Part shown: positions 50,500 to 59,776 of the stretch, piece after piece | Position numbering within the stretch: the first letter of the stretch is position 1 | Layout of the letters: the number at the start of each line of letters is the position of its first letter | Origin: Labrenzia sp. R4_2 | Lineage (GTDB): Bacteria; Pseudomonadota; Alphaproteobacteria; Rhizobiales; Stappiaceae | Length of the DNA stretch: 64,000 bases | Assembly: GCF_017743865.1 (NCBI RefSeq) | Contig: NZ_JAGHRJ010000004.1 | Coordinates: forward strand, 124,001 to 188,000 | Reading direction: 5' to 3' | Position numbers and translations under genes: made by a program | The notes under the pieces: generated by a model | Told to the model about the DNA's origin: nothing | Databases searched by the model: none | What the model saw: the letters and a program-made list of their open reading frames with translations, nothing else

Positions 50500-51588
50500 A
50501 TGACGGCAGATGGCTTAGAAAGCGCCTCTCGACCCACTGCAGCCGAGATCAGAAAAGCCCGTGAGCACGCACCCAAAATGCGGGAAAGGGATCTGGCTCG
50601 GACCATTGGTGTTTCCGAAGCTGAACTGGTTGCGAGCTTCGTTGGTCATGGCACCAGCCGGATTGATCCGAGGTTCGATGATCTTTTTGCCGGGCTTCAA
50701 AACGTCGGGCCCGTTATGGCTCTCACGCGGAACGAAAGCGCCGTACATGAGAAAATTGGCGAGTTTGAAAAATTCATAAATGGGAAGCGCGCCGCACTCA
50801 TGCTGGGAGAGCAAATCGACACGCGTATGTTTCCTGCCAGTTGGATCCACGGATTTGCCGTTGAAAAAAGAGAGGGCGAGGATGTTCGTCGCTCCCTGCA
50901 ATTCTTTGATGCCCATGGCGATGCGGTCCAAAAAATCCATGCCCGGCCAGAGACAAACAAAGACGCTTGGGATCAGCTCGTCGCGCTTCTAACGCTTCCA
51001 GATCAACAACCAGAGATCTTGCCGGATATCACACCGGCTCCGGTCTTTTCACGAAAATTGCCGACTGTTCACGCGGAGATGCATCTCCGCGACCGCTGGC
51101 AATCCATGACAGATCCCCACCAGTTCCATGGCATTTTGGAAGACCTCGAACTGGACCGGTTAAGTGCCTTTGAACTTGCCGGTGAAAGCTGGGCATGGCC
51201 ACTCGATAAAGGTTCAATTCCAGCTCTGCTGCGCCTGGCAGCCTCAGAGCAAATCCCGATCATGTGCTTCGTTGGCAACCGCGGATGCATCCAGATCCAC
51301 TCGGGCCAAATCACAAATGTCCTAGAAAAGGGGCCATGGATCAACATCATGGACCCGACGATCCATCTGCATCTTCGAACCGATCATATTCATGATGTCT
51401 GGGCCGTTCGAAAACCCGCAGATGTCGGTCATGTAACGTCAATTGAAGCTTATGACAGCGACGGTCAACAAATCATCCAGTTCTTCGGAGTGCGCGGCGA
51501 AGGAAATGCCGAACAATCCGACTGGCGCGGCCTTGCCGAAAACCTCCCAAAACTCGATCACGCTATCACGTTAGGAGCCGCCGAATGA
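50500..51588 (+). CDS. hmuS: Haem-degrading factor / haem chaperone HmuS (HemS/ChuX family)
   Basis: A 362-residue cytoplasmic haem protein with two HemS repeats: the first includes SLQFFDAHGDAVQKIHAR, the second SIEAYDSDGQQIIQFFGVR. The N-terminus (ASRPTAAEIRKAREHAPKMRERDLARTIGVSEAELVAS) is diagnostic. It accepts haem from the ABC transporter and either stores or breaks it down. ATG 50500 is preferred (AGAGGA eight bases upstream); in-frame ATGs at 50461 and 50476 have weaker sites. Stop overlaps hmuT by 4 bp. Confidence 0.92.
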   Translation: MTADGLESASRPTAAEIRKAREHAPKMRERDLARTIGVSEAELVASFVGHGTSRIDPRFDDLFAGLQNVGPVMALTRNESAVHEKIGEFEKFINGKRAALMLGEQIDTRMFPASWIHGFAVEKREGEDVRRSLQFFDAHGDAVQKIHARPETNKDAWDQLVALLTLPDQQPEILPDITPAPVFSRKLPTVHAEMHLRDRWQSMTDPHQFHGILEDLELDRLSAFELAGESWAWPLDKGSIPALLRLAASEQIPIMCFVGNRGCIQIHSGQITNVLEKGPWINIMDPTIHLHLRTDHIHDVWAVRKPADVGHVTSIEAYDSDGQQIIQFFGVRGEGNAEQSDWRGLAENLPKLDHAITLGAAE

Positions 51589-52469
51589 CCACCAGACTTC
51601 GTTCACTCTATCTTGAATGTGCAGCGGCAACCCTTCTGACCGCAACGGCACTTGTCCTAACACTGCATCCACTCTCAGCAGGAGAGGCTTCGAACCGTAT
51701 CGTGGCCGTTGGTGGATCTGTAACCGAAGTGGTGTTTGCACTCGAAGAGCAGCACCGCCTCGTCGCAAGAGACTCCACCAGTGTTCATCCACAAGAAGCA
51801 CATGATTTGCCCGATATCGGTTATATCCGCGCGCTGTCGCCAGAGGGTGTCCTCTCTGTTGATCCCGATCTGCTTTTGATGCTGGACGGTAGTGGCCCGC
51901 AGGAGGCGGTCGACGTTTTGGAGAAATCAGGGATCGCAATTGCCAACGTCCCGAACGAGTTCACCCCGGAAGGTATTGTTGCAAAGATCCGGACTGTTGG
52001 CGAAGCCCTTGGCGTTCCGGAAAAAGCCAACGCTCTTACGCAGAAGATTGAAGCCGACCTCAAAACTGCGCAAGAACAGGCCGCTGGCCGGAACGATAAC
52101 GTCCGCGTCCTGTTTGTGTTGTCCGCGCGCGGTGGGCGGATCATGGCTGGCGGGGCTGACACCGCGGCTAACGGCATTATCACGCTGGCAGGCGCAAAGA
52201 ACGCAGTCAGCGAATTCTCAGGCTACAAACAGCTCAGCGACGAAGCGATCCTGAGCGCGATGCCGGACGTCGTCTTGATGATGGATCGGGAAGGAGATCA
52301 CAGCGCGTCGGCAGATGACCTCTTCTCTCACCCAGCTCTTGCGCAAACGCCTGCGGGCAAGGCAAACCGCCTCCTGAAGATGCCAGGAGACTACCTGCTT
52401 GGATTTGGTCCCCGAACCGCGGACGCTATCCAGGATCTTGCTCAGAACCTTTCTGAAATCCGGAGTTAG
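51585..52469 (+). CDS. hmuT: Haem ABC transporter periplasmic binding protein
   Basis: A 294-residue periplasmic protein of the TroA/BtuF cluster. A signal sequence spans about residues 1-34 (ATLLTATALVLTLHPLSAGEA), then RIVAVGGSVTEVVFALEEQHRLVARDSTSVHPQEAHDLPDIGYIRALSPEGVLSVDPDLLL, the HmuT signature region including the haem-ligand candidate Tyr in GYIRALS. Translationally coupled to hmuS. Confidence 0.92.
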   Translation: MTTRLRSLYLECAAATLLTATALVLTLHPLSAGEASNRIVAVGGSVTEVVFALEEQHRLVARDSTSVHPQEAHDLPDIGYIRALSPEGVLSVDPDLLLMLDGSGPQEAVDVLEKSGIAIANVPNEFTPEGIVAKIRTVGEALGVPEKANALTQKIEADLKTAQEQAAGRNDNVRVLFVLSARGGRIMAGGADTAANGIITLAGAKNAVSEFSGYKQLSDEAILSAMPDVVLMMDREGDHSASADDLFSHPALAQTPAGKANRLLKMPGDYLLGFGPRTADAIQDLAQNLSEIRS

Positions 52470-52474
52470 GCGGG

Positions 52475-53608
52475 ATGACCGATGCGTCTTTGCCGCGGCA
52501 AGAAAGAGGACTGGCCGCTATTTTTGGGCTCACAGCCTTGAAACACGGAGATCGGGCAAGCATTGCCCGCTGGGTAATCGCAACACTCGCCATGCTCTTG
52601 ATTGCAACAATGATCGGCAGCTTGGCGACCGGGCCCATCCTGGTTCCGGTATTCGATCTATTGCCTCATATCCCGAGCCATCTGGCGGATCCGTCCGCGC
52701 CGCTGCCGGAGACGGTTTCCCTACGGGATTGGATTGTTGTGATGGACATTCGGTTGCCAAGGATCACTCTCGGTGCGCTGATCGGTGCAGCGCTCGCGGT
52801 CTCCGGCGCAGTGATGCAGGGATTGTTTCGCAATCCCTTGGCAGACCCGGGAATCGTCGGTGTCTCTGCGGGTGCCGGTCTCGGGGCTGCTCTGTTCATC
52901 GTTTTGGGCAATGCCGCATTGGCACCGGCAATGGCGGTCCTCGGCATCTATGCTATCCCGTTTGCCGCGTTTGCGGGCGGACTGATCAACACTTTGCTGC
53001 TCTACCGGATTGGCACAAGGGGTGGCTTCACATCTGTTGCCACACTCCTGCTCGCCGGGATCGCCCTTGGCGCATTGACCGGCGCGATCACCGGCCTCCT
53101 CTTCTATGTGGCCGACGACAATCAACTCCGCGACTTGCAATTTTGGGGGCTTGGCTCTCTTGCCGGAGCAAACTGGGAAAAAGTGGCATCAGCTGCGCCG
53201 ATCATCCTGACCATGCTCTTGGCGACACCCTTCCTTGCCAGAGGCCTCAATGCGCTGACCTTGGGCGAAGCAGCGGCCGCTCACATTGGCATCCGGGTTC
53301 AGCGGCTTAAAAACATCAGCATTCTATTGGTCGCAGCGGCGACCGGTGCATCGGTCGCCGTGAGCGGCGGGATCGGATTTGTCGGGATCGTCGTGCCACA
53401 TCTGTTGCGGCTATCGATTGGTCCGGATCACAAATACCTCCTGCCCGCAGCCGCGCTGCTTGGAGCTATACTGCTGATTGGCGCAGACACACTGGCGCGG
53501 AAAATCGTTGCCCCTGCAGAACTACCGATCGGAATCATCACCGCCTTTATAGGCGCACCATTCTTCCTTTGGATATTGCTGCGGAACAGGGGACTGACGG
53601 GCTTATGA
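52475..53608 (+). CDS. hmuU: Haem ABC transporter permease
   Basis: A 377-residue FecCD-type permease with about ten hydrophobic helices. Landmarks: DIRLPRITLGALIGAALAVSGAVMQGLFRNPLADPGIVGVSAGAGLGA, and LGEAAAAHIGI with GGIGFVGIVVPHLLRL near the ATPase contact. The 40-residue N-terminal cytoplasmic leader is normal for HmuU. Six bases after hmuT; ATGA overlap with hmuV. Confidence 0.93.
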   Translation: MTDASLPRQERGLAAIFGLTALKHGDRASIARWVIATLAMLLIATMIGSLATGPILVPVFDLLPHIPSHLADPSAPLPETVSLRDWIVVMDIRLPRITLGALIGAALAVSGAVMQGLFRNPLADPGIVGVSAGAGLGAALFIVLGNAALAPAMAVLGIYAIPFAAFAGGLINTLLLYRIGTRGGFTSVATLLLAGIALGALTGAITGLLFYVADDNQLRDLQFWGLGSLAGANWEKVASAAPIILTMLLATPFLARGLNALTLGEAAAAHIGIRVQRLKNISILLVAAATGASVAVSGGIGFVGIVVPHLLRLSIGPDHKYLLPAAALLGAILLIGADTLARKIVAPAELPIGIITAFIGAPFFLWILLRNRGLTGL

Positions 53609-54441
53609 CCAACACTTCAATCCTCGTTGAAGAATTACTCACCTCTGCCCAAGCCTTGGACGTCAGGGACGTGCAGATCACCTTGGGTAGCAGCTGCATT
53701 GTAAACCATATGTCCTTCAGTGCGCACTCTGGAGAGCTGTTGGCCATCATAGGACCCAGCGGGTCGGGCAAGACCACACTGTTAAAGGCCATCACAGGAG
53801 AACGGCCTTACTCCGGCAGCATTCAGCTGGGCGGATATGAGATTGCGAGCCTTTCACCGGAAGCTCAAGCGTTGGCACGGGGCGTCTTGCCCCAAGCGAG
53901 CCACTTGTCGTTCCCGCTAACCGTTTCGGAAGTTATTGGTCTTGGCATTCTGGACCGGAGGCAAGGTCGCCTTGCACGGGCTCATCGTATTGCCGAAGCC
54001 TTGGCCCTTGTTGGTCTTCCGGGTTTTGAAGCCCGCACCTACCAAGACTTGTCCGGCGGTGAACAACAACGGGCACAATTGGCCCGTGTGATTTGCCAGG
54101 TTTGGGACCCGGTTGCGGCAGATGGAACGCAGCGTTGGCTATTCCTGGATGAGCCGGTATCGAGCCTTGATATCAAACATCAGTATCAGATCATGAAACT
54201 TGCTAAAGACTATGCCCGGCGCGGCGGCGGCGTGATCGCAGTGATGCATGACCTGAACCTGACGGCCGCTTTTGCCGACAAGATCCTTGTCATGAAGTAT
54301 GGGGCGAAGGTACAGCACGGTTCGCTTGAGAATGTCTTTTCGGAAAAGACACTGACACCAACCTTCGAAATGCCGCTCGATATCACCCGGTCAAAGGAGG
54401 GAACGTTTCAAGTGACCCCTCAATTGGCCGAGCTCGTTTGA
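53605..54441 (+). CDS. hmuV: Haem ABC transporter ATP-binding protein
   Basis: A 278-residue ATPase: Walker A GPSGSGKTT, signature LSGGEQQRAQLARV, Walker B WLFLDEPVSSLD, switch MHDLNLTAAF. The insertion QVWDPVAADGTQRWLF before Walker B is typical of HmuV. ATG 53605 overlaps the hmuU stop and is chosen over a longer frame. Last gene of the haem import operon; convergent with the NAGGN operon. Confidence 0.93.
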   Translation: MTNTSILVEELLTSAQALDVRDVQITLGSSCIVNHMSFSAHSGELLAIIGPSGSGKTTLLKAITGERPYSGSIQLGGYEIASLSPEAQALARGVLPQASHLSFPLTVSEVIGLGILDRRQGRLARAHRIAEALALVGLPGFEARTYQDLSGGEQQRAQLARVICQVWDPVAADGTQRWLFLDEPVSSLDIKHQYQIMKLAKDYARRGGGVIAVMHDLNLTAAFADKILVMKYGAKVQHGSLENVFSEKTLTPTFEMPLDITRSKEGTFQVTPQLAELV

Positions 54442-54463
54442 TACGTGGGAGCCTGCGCAGAGT

Positions 54464-55630
54464 CTACGACGCCTCAGCGCCAGGCTCTTCCGTTTCCGGG
54501 CTAAGGTCCTGATCGGCATCTTCGGTCGGTTGTGTCGTGAAGCCTTTCATTCCCGCGAATTCCCGCGCATCCCGTGCGATTTCAACAGGGCTGAGCGCAT
54601 AACCGGTACATAGTTCGGCGAGAGAGCGAAGCGCGTGCATATGGATCCGCTCGTAGCCGTGGCTCGCATCGACGCCGAAGGTTATCAGTGCTGTGCGAAC
54701 ATCTGCGCCAGCTTCAATCGCAGAAGCTGCGTCCGACCGATAATACCGGAAGACATCCTTTTGGAATTTTATCTCGTTGTCCCGGCACAGCTGAGCCATT
54801 TTGCGGGTCAGGTGGTAGTCAAACGGGCCGGTTTGATCCGCCATCGCGATCGTTACGCCGAATTCATCGGAGTTTTGCCCCGGTGCGGATGTTCCGTTGT
54901 CGATGGCCACAAGGGATGCAATGTCCGGCGTCAAAATCGAAGTCGCGCCGTGCCCCGTCTCTTCCGCGATTGTGAACAGCCAGAAGATATCGACCGTCGG
55001 CTTCGTCTCGGATTCCACCATGGCCTTGAGTGCTGCCAGCATCACCGCGACCCCGGCTTTGTTGTCCAAGTGCCGAGAGACGATGAAGCCGTTTTCGAGA
55101 AACTCCGGGGCTGGATCGATGGCAACGATATCACCAATGTCGATCCCAAGGCGGTGCAGGTCGTCAGCTGATTTCGAATAGGCATCAACTCTCAGCTCAA
55201 CGTAATCCCAGCCAACCGGAAGATTGTCGATGCCTTCATTAAACGTATGGCCGGATGCCTTTAATGGCAGGATCGTTCCGGTATAGGCACCGCTTTCAGA
55301 GAAGATTGTCGTCCGGGCACCTTCTGCAAAGCGTGCAGACCAGTGACCGATGGGCACCAGCTCAAGCCGCCCGTTTTCCTTCAGCGTTTTGACTTGTGCT
55401 CCGAGGGTATCCAAGTGTGCAACGAAAGCCCGGGCGGGCTTGGATTTCGCACCATCCAAACGCGCTCGGATGGCGCCGCGCCGAGTCACCTCATAAAATA
55501 CCCCGAGACGCTCAAGCTCTTTGGAAACAAACCGCGCCAACTCGTCCGTGTAGCCCGTCGGGCTCGGAATCCCGAGCAGGCTTTTCAGCGTCTTGGCCAG
55601 ATAATCGATATCGATGGTAAGCAATGTCAT
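54464..55630 (-). CDS. NAGGN-system M42-family peptidase
   Basis: A 388-residue M42/M20-like aminopeptidase (deblocking aminopeptidase fold). Di-metal ligands are visible: FVAHLDTLGAQ (His, Asp), SRHLDNKAGVAV (bridging Asp), AEETGHGA (catalytic and metal Glu) and the final HGYERIHMHAL (His). It is the third member of the N-acetylglutaminylglutamine amide operon and is presumed to break the dipeptide down or edit it. Start overlaps the synthetase stop by 4 bp. Confidence 0.9.
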   Translation of the reverse strand: MTLLTIDIDYLAKTLKSLLGIPSPTGYTDELARFVSKELERLGVFYEVTRRGAIRARLDGAKSKPARAFVAHLDTLGAQVKTLKENGRLELVPIGHWSARFAEGARTTIFSESGAYTGTILPLKASGHTFNEGIDNLPVGWDYVELRVDAYSKSADDLHRLGIDIGDIVAIDPAPEFLENGFIVSRHLDNKAGVAVMLAALKAMVESETKPTVDIFWLFTIAEETGHGATSILTPDIASLVAIDNGTSAPGQNSDEFGVTIAMADQTGPFDYHLTRKMAQLCRDNEIKFQKDVFRYYRSDAASAIEAGADVRTALITFGVDASHGYERIHMHALRSLAELCTGYALSPVEIARDAREFAGMKGFTTQPTEDADQDLSPETEEPGAEAS

Positions 55631-57405
55631 GAAAACTCACGTTGCAAGGTGTCCCGCGCCGGCTTTGGCATGGATAGCGGAAACAGGAAATCGACAAAGC
55701 GTTCAGCCGTTGGCTGCGGTTCATGATTTGCCAGACCCGGACGTTCATTGGCTTCAATGAAGTTGTACTCCGGCTCCCGTGGGCTTTTCACCATCAGGTC
55801 AATCCCCGTCACTGGGATCTGAATTGCCTTTGCCGCCCGGACAGCCGCCTCAATCAACGTGCTGTGCGTTTCGCCGGTAACATCATGAATAGTTCCGCCG
55901 GTGTGCAAATTGGCCGTCCGTCGGACCGCCAAGCGCTGCCCGTCGGGCAGGACATCTTCCAGCGTAAAACCGGCCGATGCCAAGCACCGCTCGGCTTCTT
56001 CGTCAATCAGGATCCGGGATTCCCCGCCTGTTGCGGCCGCACGGCGGCGGGATTGCGCATGAATGAGATCCCTCACGGTGCTTTTGCCGTTGCCCATGAT
56101 TTCAGCCGGTTTGCGGATCGCCGCGGCCACCACCTTGTAGTCAATCACCACGAGCCTGAGATCAGATCCTTGAACGCATTCTTCGACCAGCACCTCATTG
56201 GAAAAGGTTCGGGCAACATCGATGGCAGCTTCGACATCTTCAAGCGTTTCCAGACCTATGGCGATGCCCTTGCCTTGCTCACCACGGGTCGGCTTCACAA
56301 CCACAGAACCATGCCGCTGTAAAAACGCTTTCAAGTCGCCCTCGCCCACCGTCATCTGGTCTGGAACGGACAAACCAGCGGCCTCCACGATACGCCGTGT
56401 AGAAGCCTTGTCATCGCAGATCGACATGGCAACAGCGGTGGTAAACTCACTTAAGGATTCCCGGCAGCGCACAGACCGGCCGCCGTAAGACAACCGGAAG
56501 AAGCCGCCTTCTGCGTCAATGATCTGGGCATTGATCCCACGGCGGCGTGCTTCATTGACGATCAATGTTGCATAAGGATTGAGTTTTTCTTCCGTCGCGG
56601 GCCCTGCGTAAAGCGCTTCGTTGATCGGGTTCTTGAGCTTCACGGTGAAGACCGGAACCCGTTCAAAGCCGAGCTTTTCGTAAAGCGCAATTGCCATGTC
56701 ATTGTCGTGCATCACCGAAAGATCCATGTGCGGGTTGCCCCGCGCCTGAAACACTTCGGCGAGCCGGCGGACTAACGCTTCTCCAATACCGGGGAAGCGC
56801 GCCTGGGCGGAGACCGCAAGGCACCAAAGTGATGACCCGAGCTCCGCACCACTTGTCGCGCGTTGGTGATCAACGCCCATTGCCGTCCCGACGATGTTGC
56901 CGGTTTCGTCTTCCTCCGCGACGAGTACAGTGATTTCCCGCGGATCAAGTTGTGACCAAAAGAAGTCCTCAGAAACCGGAACCATGCCCCGGCTTGCATA
57001 GAGCGCGTTGATCTGCTCCGCGTCACTACGTGAGGACAACCGGCGAACCGTGAAGCCCCGCCGAGTGTCTTTGGCTGATCTGTAGGTCGACAGATTCAAC
57101 CGGTAAGTATGCGATGGATCGAGGAACAGCTCCTGCGGCGCAAGCCCGACCACCACATGCGGATCGCGCACATAAAACGCGATATCCCGCCTGTCCGGGC
57201 GCTCGTCGCGCAGCGCCTCCACCAACGCTTCCGGCTCAGCGAAGGTATTGCCGAACAACAAACGTCCCCATCCGCAATTGATGGTTTGATTGACAGGCAT
57301 GTCCATCTCATCGGCGCGGTACTCCGGTTTCATGCCGTGATCCCGCATCCGCTTGAGACGATGCTCCAGTGCCCCCTTGACCCGGGACGGTGTTTTTTCT
57401 GACAC
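55627..57405 (-). CDS. ngg: N-acetylglutaminylglutamine synthetase
   Basis: A 592-residue fusion: a GNAT acetyltransferase domain (about residues 110-265; LGSSLWCLAVSAQARFPGIGEALVRRL) followed by an ATP-grasp ligase (about 290-585; VVKPTRGEQGKGIAIGL, NFIEANERPGL). The enzyme acetylates glutamine and joins a second glutamine to form NAGGN's precursor, an osmoprotectant dipeptide. The stop of the upstream amidotransferase lies 3 bp before its ATG. Length and architecture match the characterised family. Confidence 0.92.
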   Translation of the reverse strand: MSEKTPSRVKGALEHRLKRMRDHGMKPEYRADEMDMPVNQTINCGWGRLLFGNTFAEPEALVEALRDERPDRRDIAFYVRDPHVVVGLAPQELFLDPSHTYRLNLSTYRSAKDTRRGFTVRRLSSRSDAEQINALYASRGMVPVSEDFFWSQLDPREITVLVAEEDETGNIVGTAMGVDHQRATSGAELGSSLWCLAVSAQARFPGIGEALVRRLAEVFQARGNPHMDLSVMHDNDMAIALYEKLGFERVPVFTVKLKNPINEALYAGPATEEKLNPYATLIVNEARRRGINAQIIDAEGGFFRLSYGGRSVRCRESLSEFTTAVAMSICDDKASTRRIVEAAGLSVPDQMTVGEGDLKAFLQRHGSVVVKPTRGEQGKGIAIGLETLEDVEAAIDVARTFSNEVLVEECVQGSDLRLVVIDYKVVAAAIRKPAEIMGNGKSTVRDLIHAQSRRRAAATGGESRILIDEEAERCLASAGFTLEDVLPDGQRLAVRRTANLHTGGTIHDVTGETHSTLIEAAVRAAKAIQIPVTGIDLMVKSPREPEYNFIEANERPGLANHEPQPTAERFVDFLFPLSMPKPARDTLQREFS

Positions 57406-57408
57406 GCG

Positions 57409-59184
57409 TTAGGCCTCCTGCTCCTGCAGCCACATTTCCAGCAGAGCAACCTGCCAGAGCTCAGAGCCCCGCAGCTTAGTGATGTATTGTGTCGGGTTCT
57501 CGAACAGCTTTTCCAGATAGGCCGAGTTGAACAAACCCCGTCCTTTGGCTTTGCCATTCGTCAGTGTTTCACGCACCATTTCCAGATAGGGACCCTGAAT
57601 GTATTTTAGCGCAGGCACAGGGAAGTACCCCTTCGGACGGTCAATAACTTCCGATGGCACAACAAGACGCGCAGCTTCCTTAAGGACGCCCTTGCCGTCC
57701 TGGGCGAGCTTGTGTTCTGCCGGAATGCGCCCTGCCAGCTCAACCAGTTCATGGTCGAGGAACGGCACGCGAGCCTCAAGTCCCCAAGCCATGGAGTGAT
57801 TGTCAACGCGCTTCACCGGATCATCGACCAGCATGACATTGGTGTCGAGGCGCAAAGCCTTGTCCACCGGATCATCAGCACCCGGCAAGCCGAAGTGACT
57901 TTCAACGAACGCAATGCTCTCATTGCGGTCACAATGATAGTCCGGTGAGATTGCCTCGTTCAATTGTTCTTCGGACCGGTCAAAAAACGCGTCGGCATAA
58001 TCGGCGACTGGCTGGTTCGACCCGGTCAGTTTCGGGTACCAATGATATCCGCCAAACACCTCGTCAGCGCCCTGCCCCGATTGAACAACCTTGATGTGCT
58101 TGGAGACTTCGCGAGACAGCAAATAGAACCCAATGTTGTCATATGACACCATCGGCTCCGACATCGCGCCAATGGCGCCCGGCAGATTGTCCAAAAGCTC
58201 AGACGACGGAATGAAGATCTTGTTGTGGTTGGTCCCGTAGTGATTGGCGATCAGGTCCGAATACTGAAATTCGTCGCCCTTTTCTCCATTCGCTTCCTCG
58301 AAGCCGATCGAGAACGTCGCGAGATCCTTCTGGCCCTCCTCTGCCAGAAGACCAACAATCAAGCTGGAGTCGACCCCGCCTGACAGCAAGACGCCGACCG
58401 GGACGTCCGCGACCATCCGGCGGCGGACGGCCTTGCGCAAACCTTCAAGAACAAGGTCGCGCCAGTCGTCTGCCGACCGCTTTACATCTTCTTCCGACTT
58501 GCGGAAATCCGGCTCCCAATAGACTGCATCTTTAAAAGATCCGTCTGTCTCGTATGTCCGCACGGTCGCAGGGCCCAACTTCCGCACACCATTCAAAATC
58601 GTCCGCGGAGCAGGGACAACAGAGTGCCAGCTCATGTAATGCTGGAGCGCAGTCTTATCGATTGTTCGATCGATGTTTCCGCCCTTGAGCAGCGCCGGAA
58701 GCGACGAGGCGAATGCCAAACGGCCGTCGGCCTCTGAAACATAAAGGGGCTTGATGCCAAAACGGTCGCGAGCCAGATGAACGCGGCCGCTGTCATGTTC
58801 GTGGATGGCAACGGCAAACATGCCGTGGAATCTTGTGAAACAGTCAGGGCCCCACTCCTTCCATGACTTCAGAATGACCTCTGTGTCACTGGTAGAGAAA
58901 AACCGGTAGCCTTCTCCGGAGAGCTCCGCCCGCAGCTCTTGATAATTATAGATGCAACCATTGAAGACTAGCGAAAGACCCAGTTCCGGATCTTGCATCG
59001 GTTGCGCGCCCTGGTCACTCAAATCAATGATTTTCAAACGCCGGTGTCCGAACGCGACCCGCCCGCGCATGGTAACACCCATCGCATCGGGACCGCGAGC
59101 GGCCATTGCTTGCGCCATACGGTCGACCCGGCTTGTATCGGCTTGCCCTGACGAGAAAACAACTTCACCGCAAATGCCACACAT
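57409..59184 (-). CDS. asnO: N-acetylglutaminylglutamine amidotransferase (asparagine synthetase-like)
   Basis: A 591-residue class II glutamine amidotransferase. Cys2 (MCGICGE) is the N-terminal nucleophile; the glutaminase domain spans about 1-200 (RGPDAMG, FNGCIYNYQELR). The synthetase domain carries the PP-loop GVLLSGGVDSSLIVGLLAEEG (about 260). It converts the dipeptide's terminal carboxylate to the amide. First gene of the NAGGN operon asnO-ngg-M42 peptidase; divergent from a MarR regulator, which is 68 bp away and may respond to osmotic state. Confidence 0.92.
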   Translation of the reverse strand: MCGICGEVVFSSGQADTSRVDRMAQAMAARGPDAMGVTMRGRVAFGHRRLKIIDLSDQGAQPMQDPELGLSLVFNGCIYNYQELRAELSGEGYRFFSTSDTEVILKSWKEWGPDCFTRFHGMFAVAIHEHDSGRVHLARDRFGIKPLYVSEADGRLAFASSLPALLKGGNIDRTIDKTALQHYMSWHSVVPAPRTILNGVRKLGPATVRTYETDGSFKDAVYWEPDFRKSEEDVKRSADDWRDLVLEGLRKAVRRRMVADVPVGVLLSGGVDSSLIVGLLAEEGQKDLATFSIGFEEANGEKGDEFQYSDLIANHYGTNHNKIFIPSSELLDNLPGAIGAMSEPMVSYDNIGFYLLSREVSKHIKVVQSGQGADEVFGGYHWYPKLTGSNQPVADYADAFFDRSEEQLNEAISPDYHCDRNESIAFVESHFGLPGADDPVDKALRLDTNVMLVDDPVKRVDNHSMAWGLEARVPFLDHELVELAGRIPAEHKLAQDGKGVLKEAARLVVPSEVIDRPKGYFPVPALKYIQGPYLEMVRETLTNGKAKGRGLFNSAYLEKLFENPTQYITKLRGSELWQVALLEMWLQEQEA

Positions 59185-59252
59185 AAATCTAAAAATTCCT
59201 CTTTCCAGTTCGCTGGTAGGAGGTATATAGACTTCTTATCATTAGAGTTCAA

Positions 59253-59765
59253 ATGATCAGAGCTAAAATTATGAATGCCAGCGAAGCAGCTCAGATTTTC
59301 AAGTCAATTCGGCGGATCGTGAGGGCCATTGACCTGCGATCCCGAGAAGTCGCAAGGGTGTCCGGACTGACAATTCCGCAGATCGTCGTTCTACAGGGCG
59401 TCAATGATTTGGGAGAGGTCACCACAAAGGTTCTCTCAGACCATGCAGATCTAAGTTCTGCGACGGTTGTGACAATCCTGGACAAGCTGGAAGAGAAAAA
59501 GCTGATCGAGCGTTACAGATCCCCCTCCGACCGGCGCATCGTTCACACCATGCTCACGGAACGTGGCAAGGAAACAGTCGCCTCGCTGCCCGGGCTTCTT
59601 CATGACGAATTCGAAGCAAAGTTCGATAAACTGACGGGCAAAGACAAGATCAGACTGGTGGAAAGCATCTCCGAAATAGCTGAAATGCTCAATGCTCACA
59701 AACTGGATGCCGCGCCAATTCTCACCACCGGCAAGGTTACGAACGAAATCACGTCTCAAGAGTGA
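59253..59765 (+). CDS. MarR-family transcriptional regulator
   Basis: A 170-residue winged-helix regulator (or 164 if ATG 59271 is used). The wHTH spans about residues 40-115: LTIPQIVVLQGVNDLGEVTTKVLSDHADLSSATVVTILDKLEEKKLIERYRSPSDRRIVHTMLTERGKE, with the DRR wing. Divergent from the NAGGN operon across 68 bp, a placement often found for MarR proteins beside this osmolyte operon, so it probably controls it. No strong palindrome is evident in the gap. Confidence 0.9.
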   Translation: MIRAKIMNASEAAQIFKSIRRIVRAIDLRSREVARVSGLTIPQIVVLQGVNDLGEVTTKVLSDHADLSSATVVTILDKLEEKKLIERYRSPSDRRIVHTMLTERGKETVASLPGLLHDEFEAKFDKLTGKDKIRLVESISEIAEMLNAHKLDAAPILTTGKVTNEITSQE

Positions 59766-59776
59766 AAAGAGGCTCT

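Noticed and set aside
52399-53310. 303-codon plus-strand frame inside the haem genes
   Set aside because: Out-of-frame shadow of hmuT/hmuU; Cys- and Arg-rich nonsense composition.
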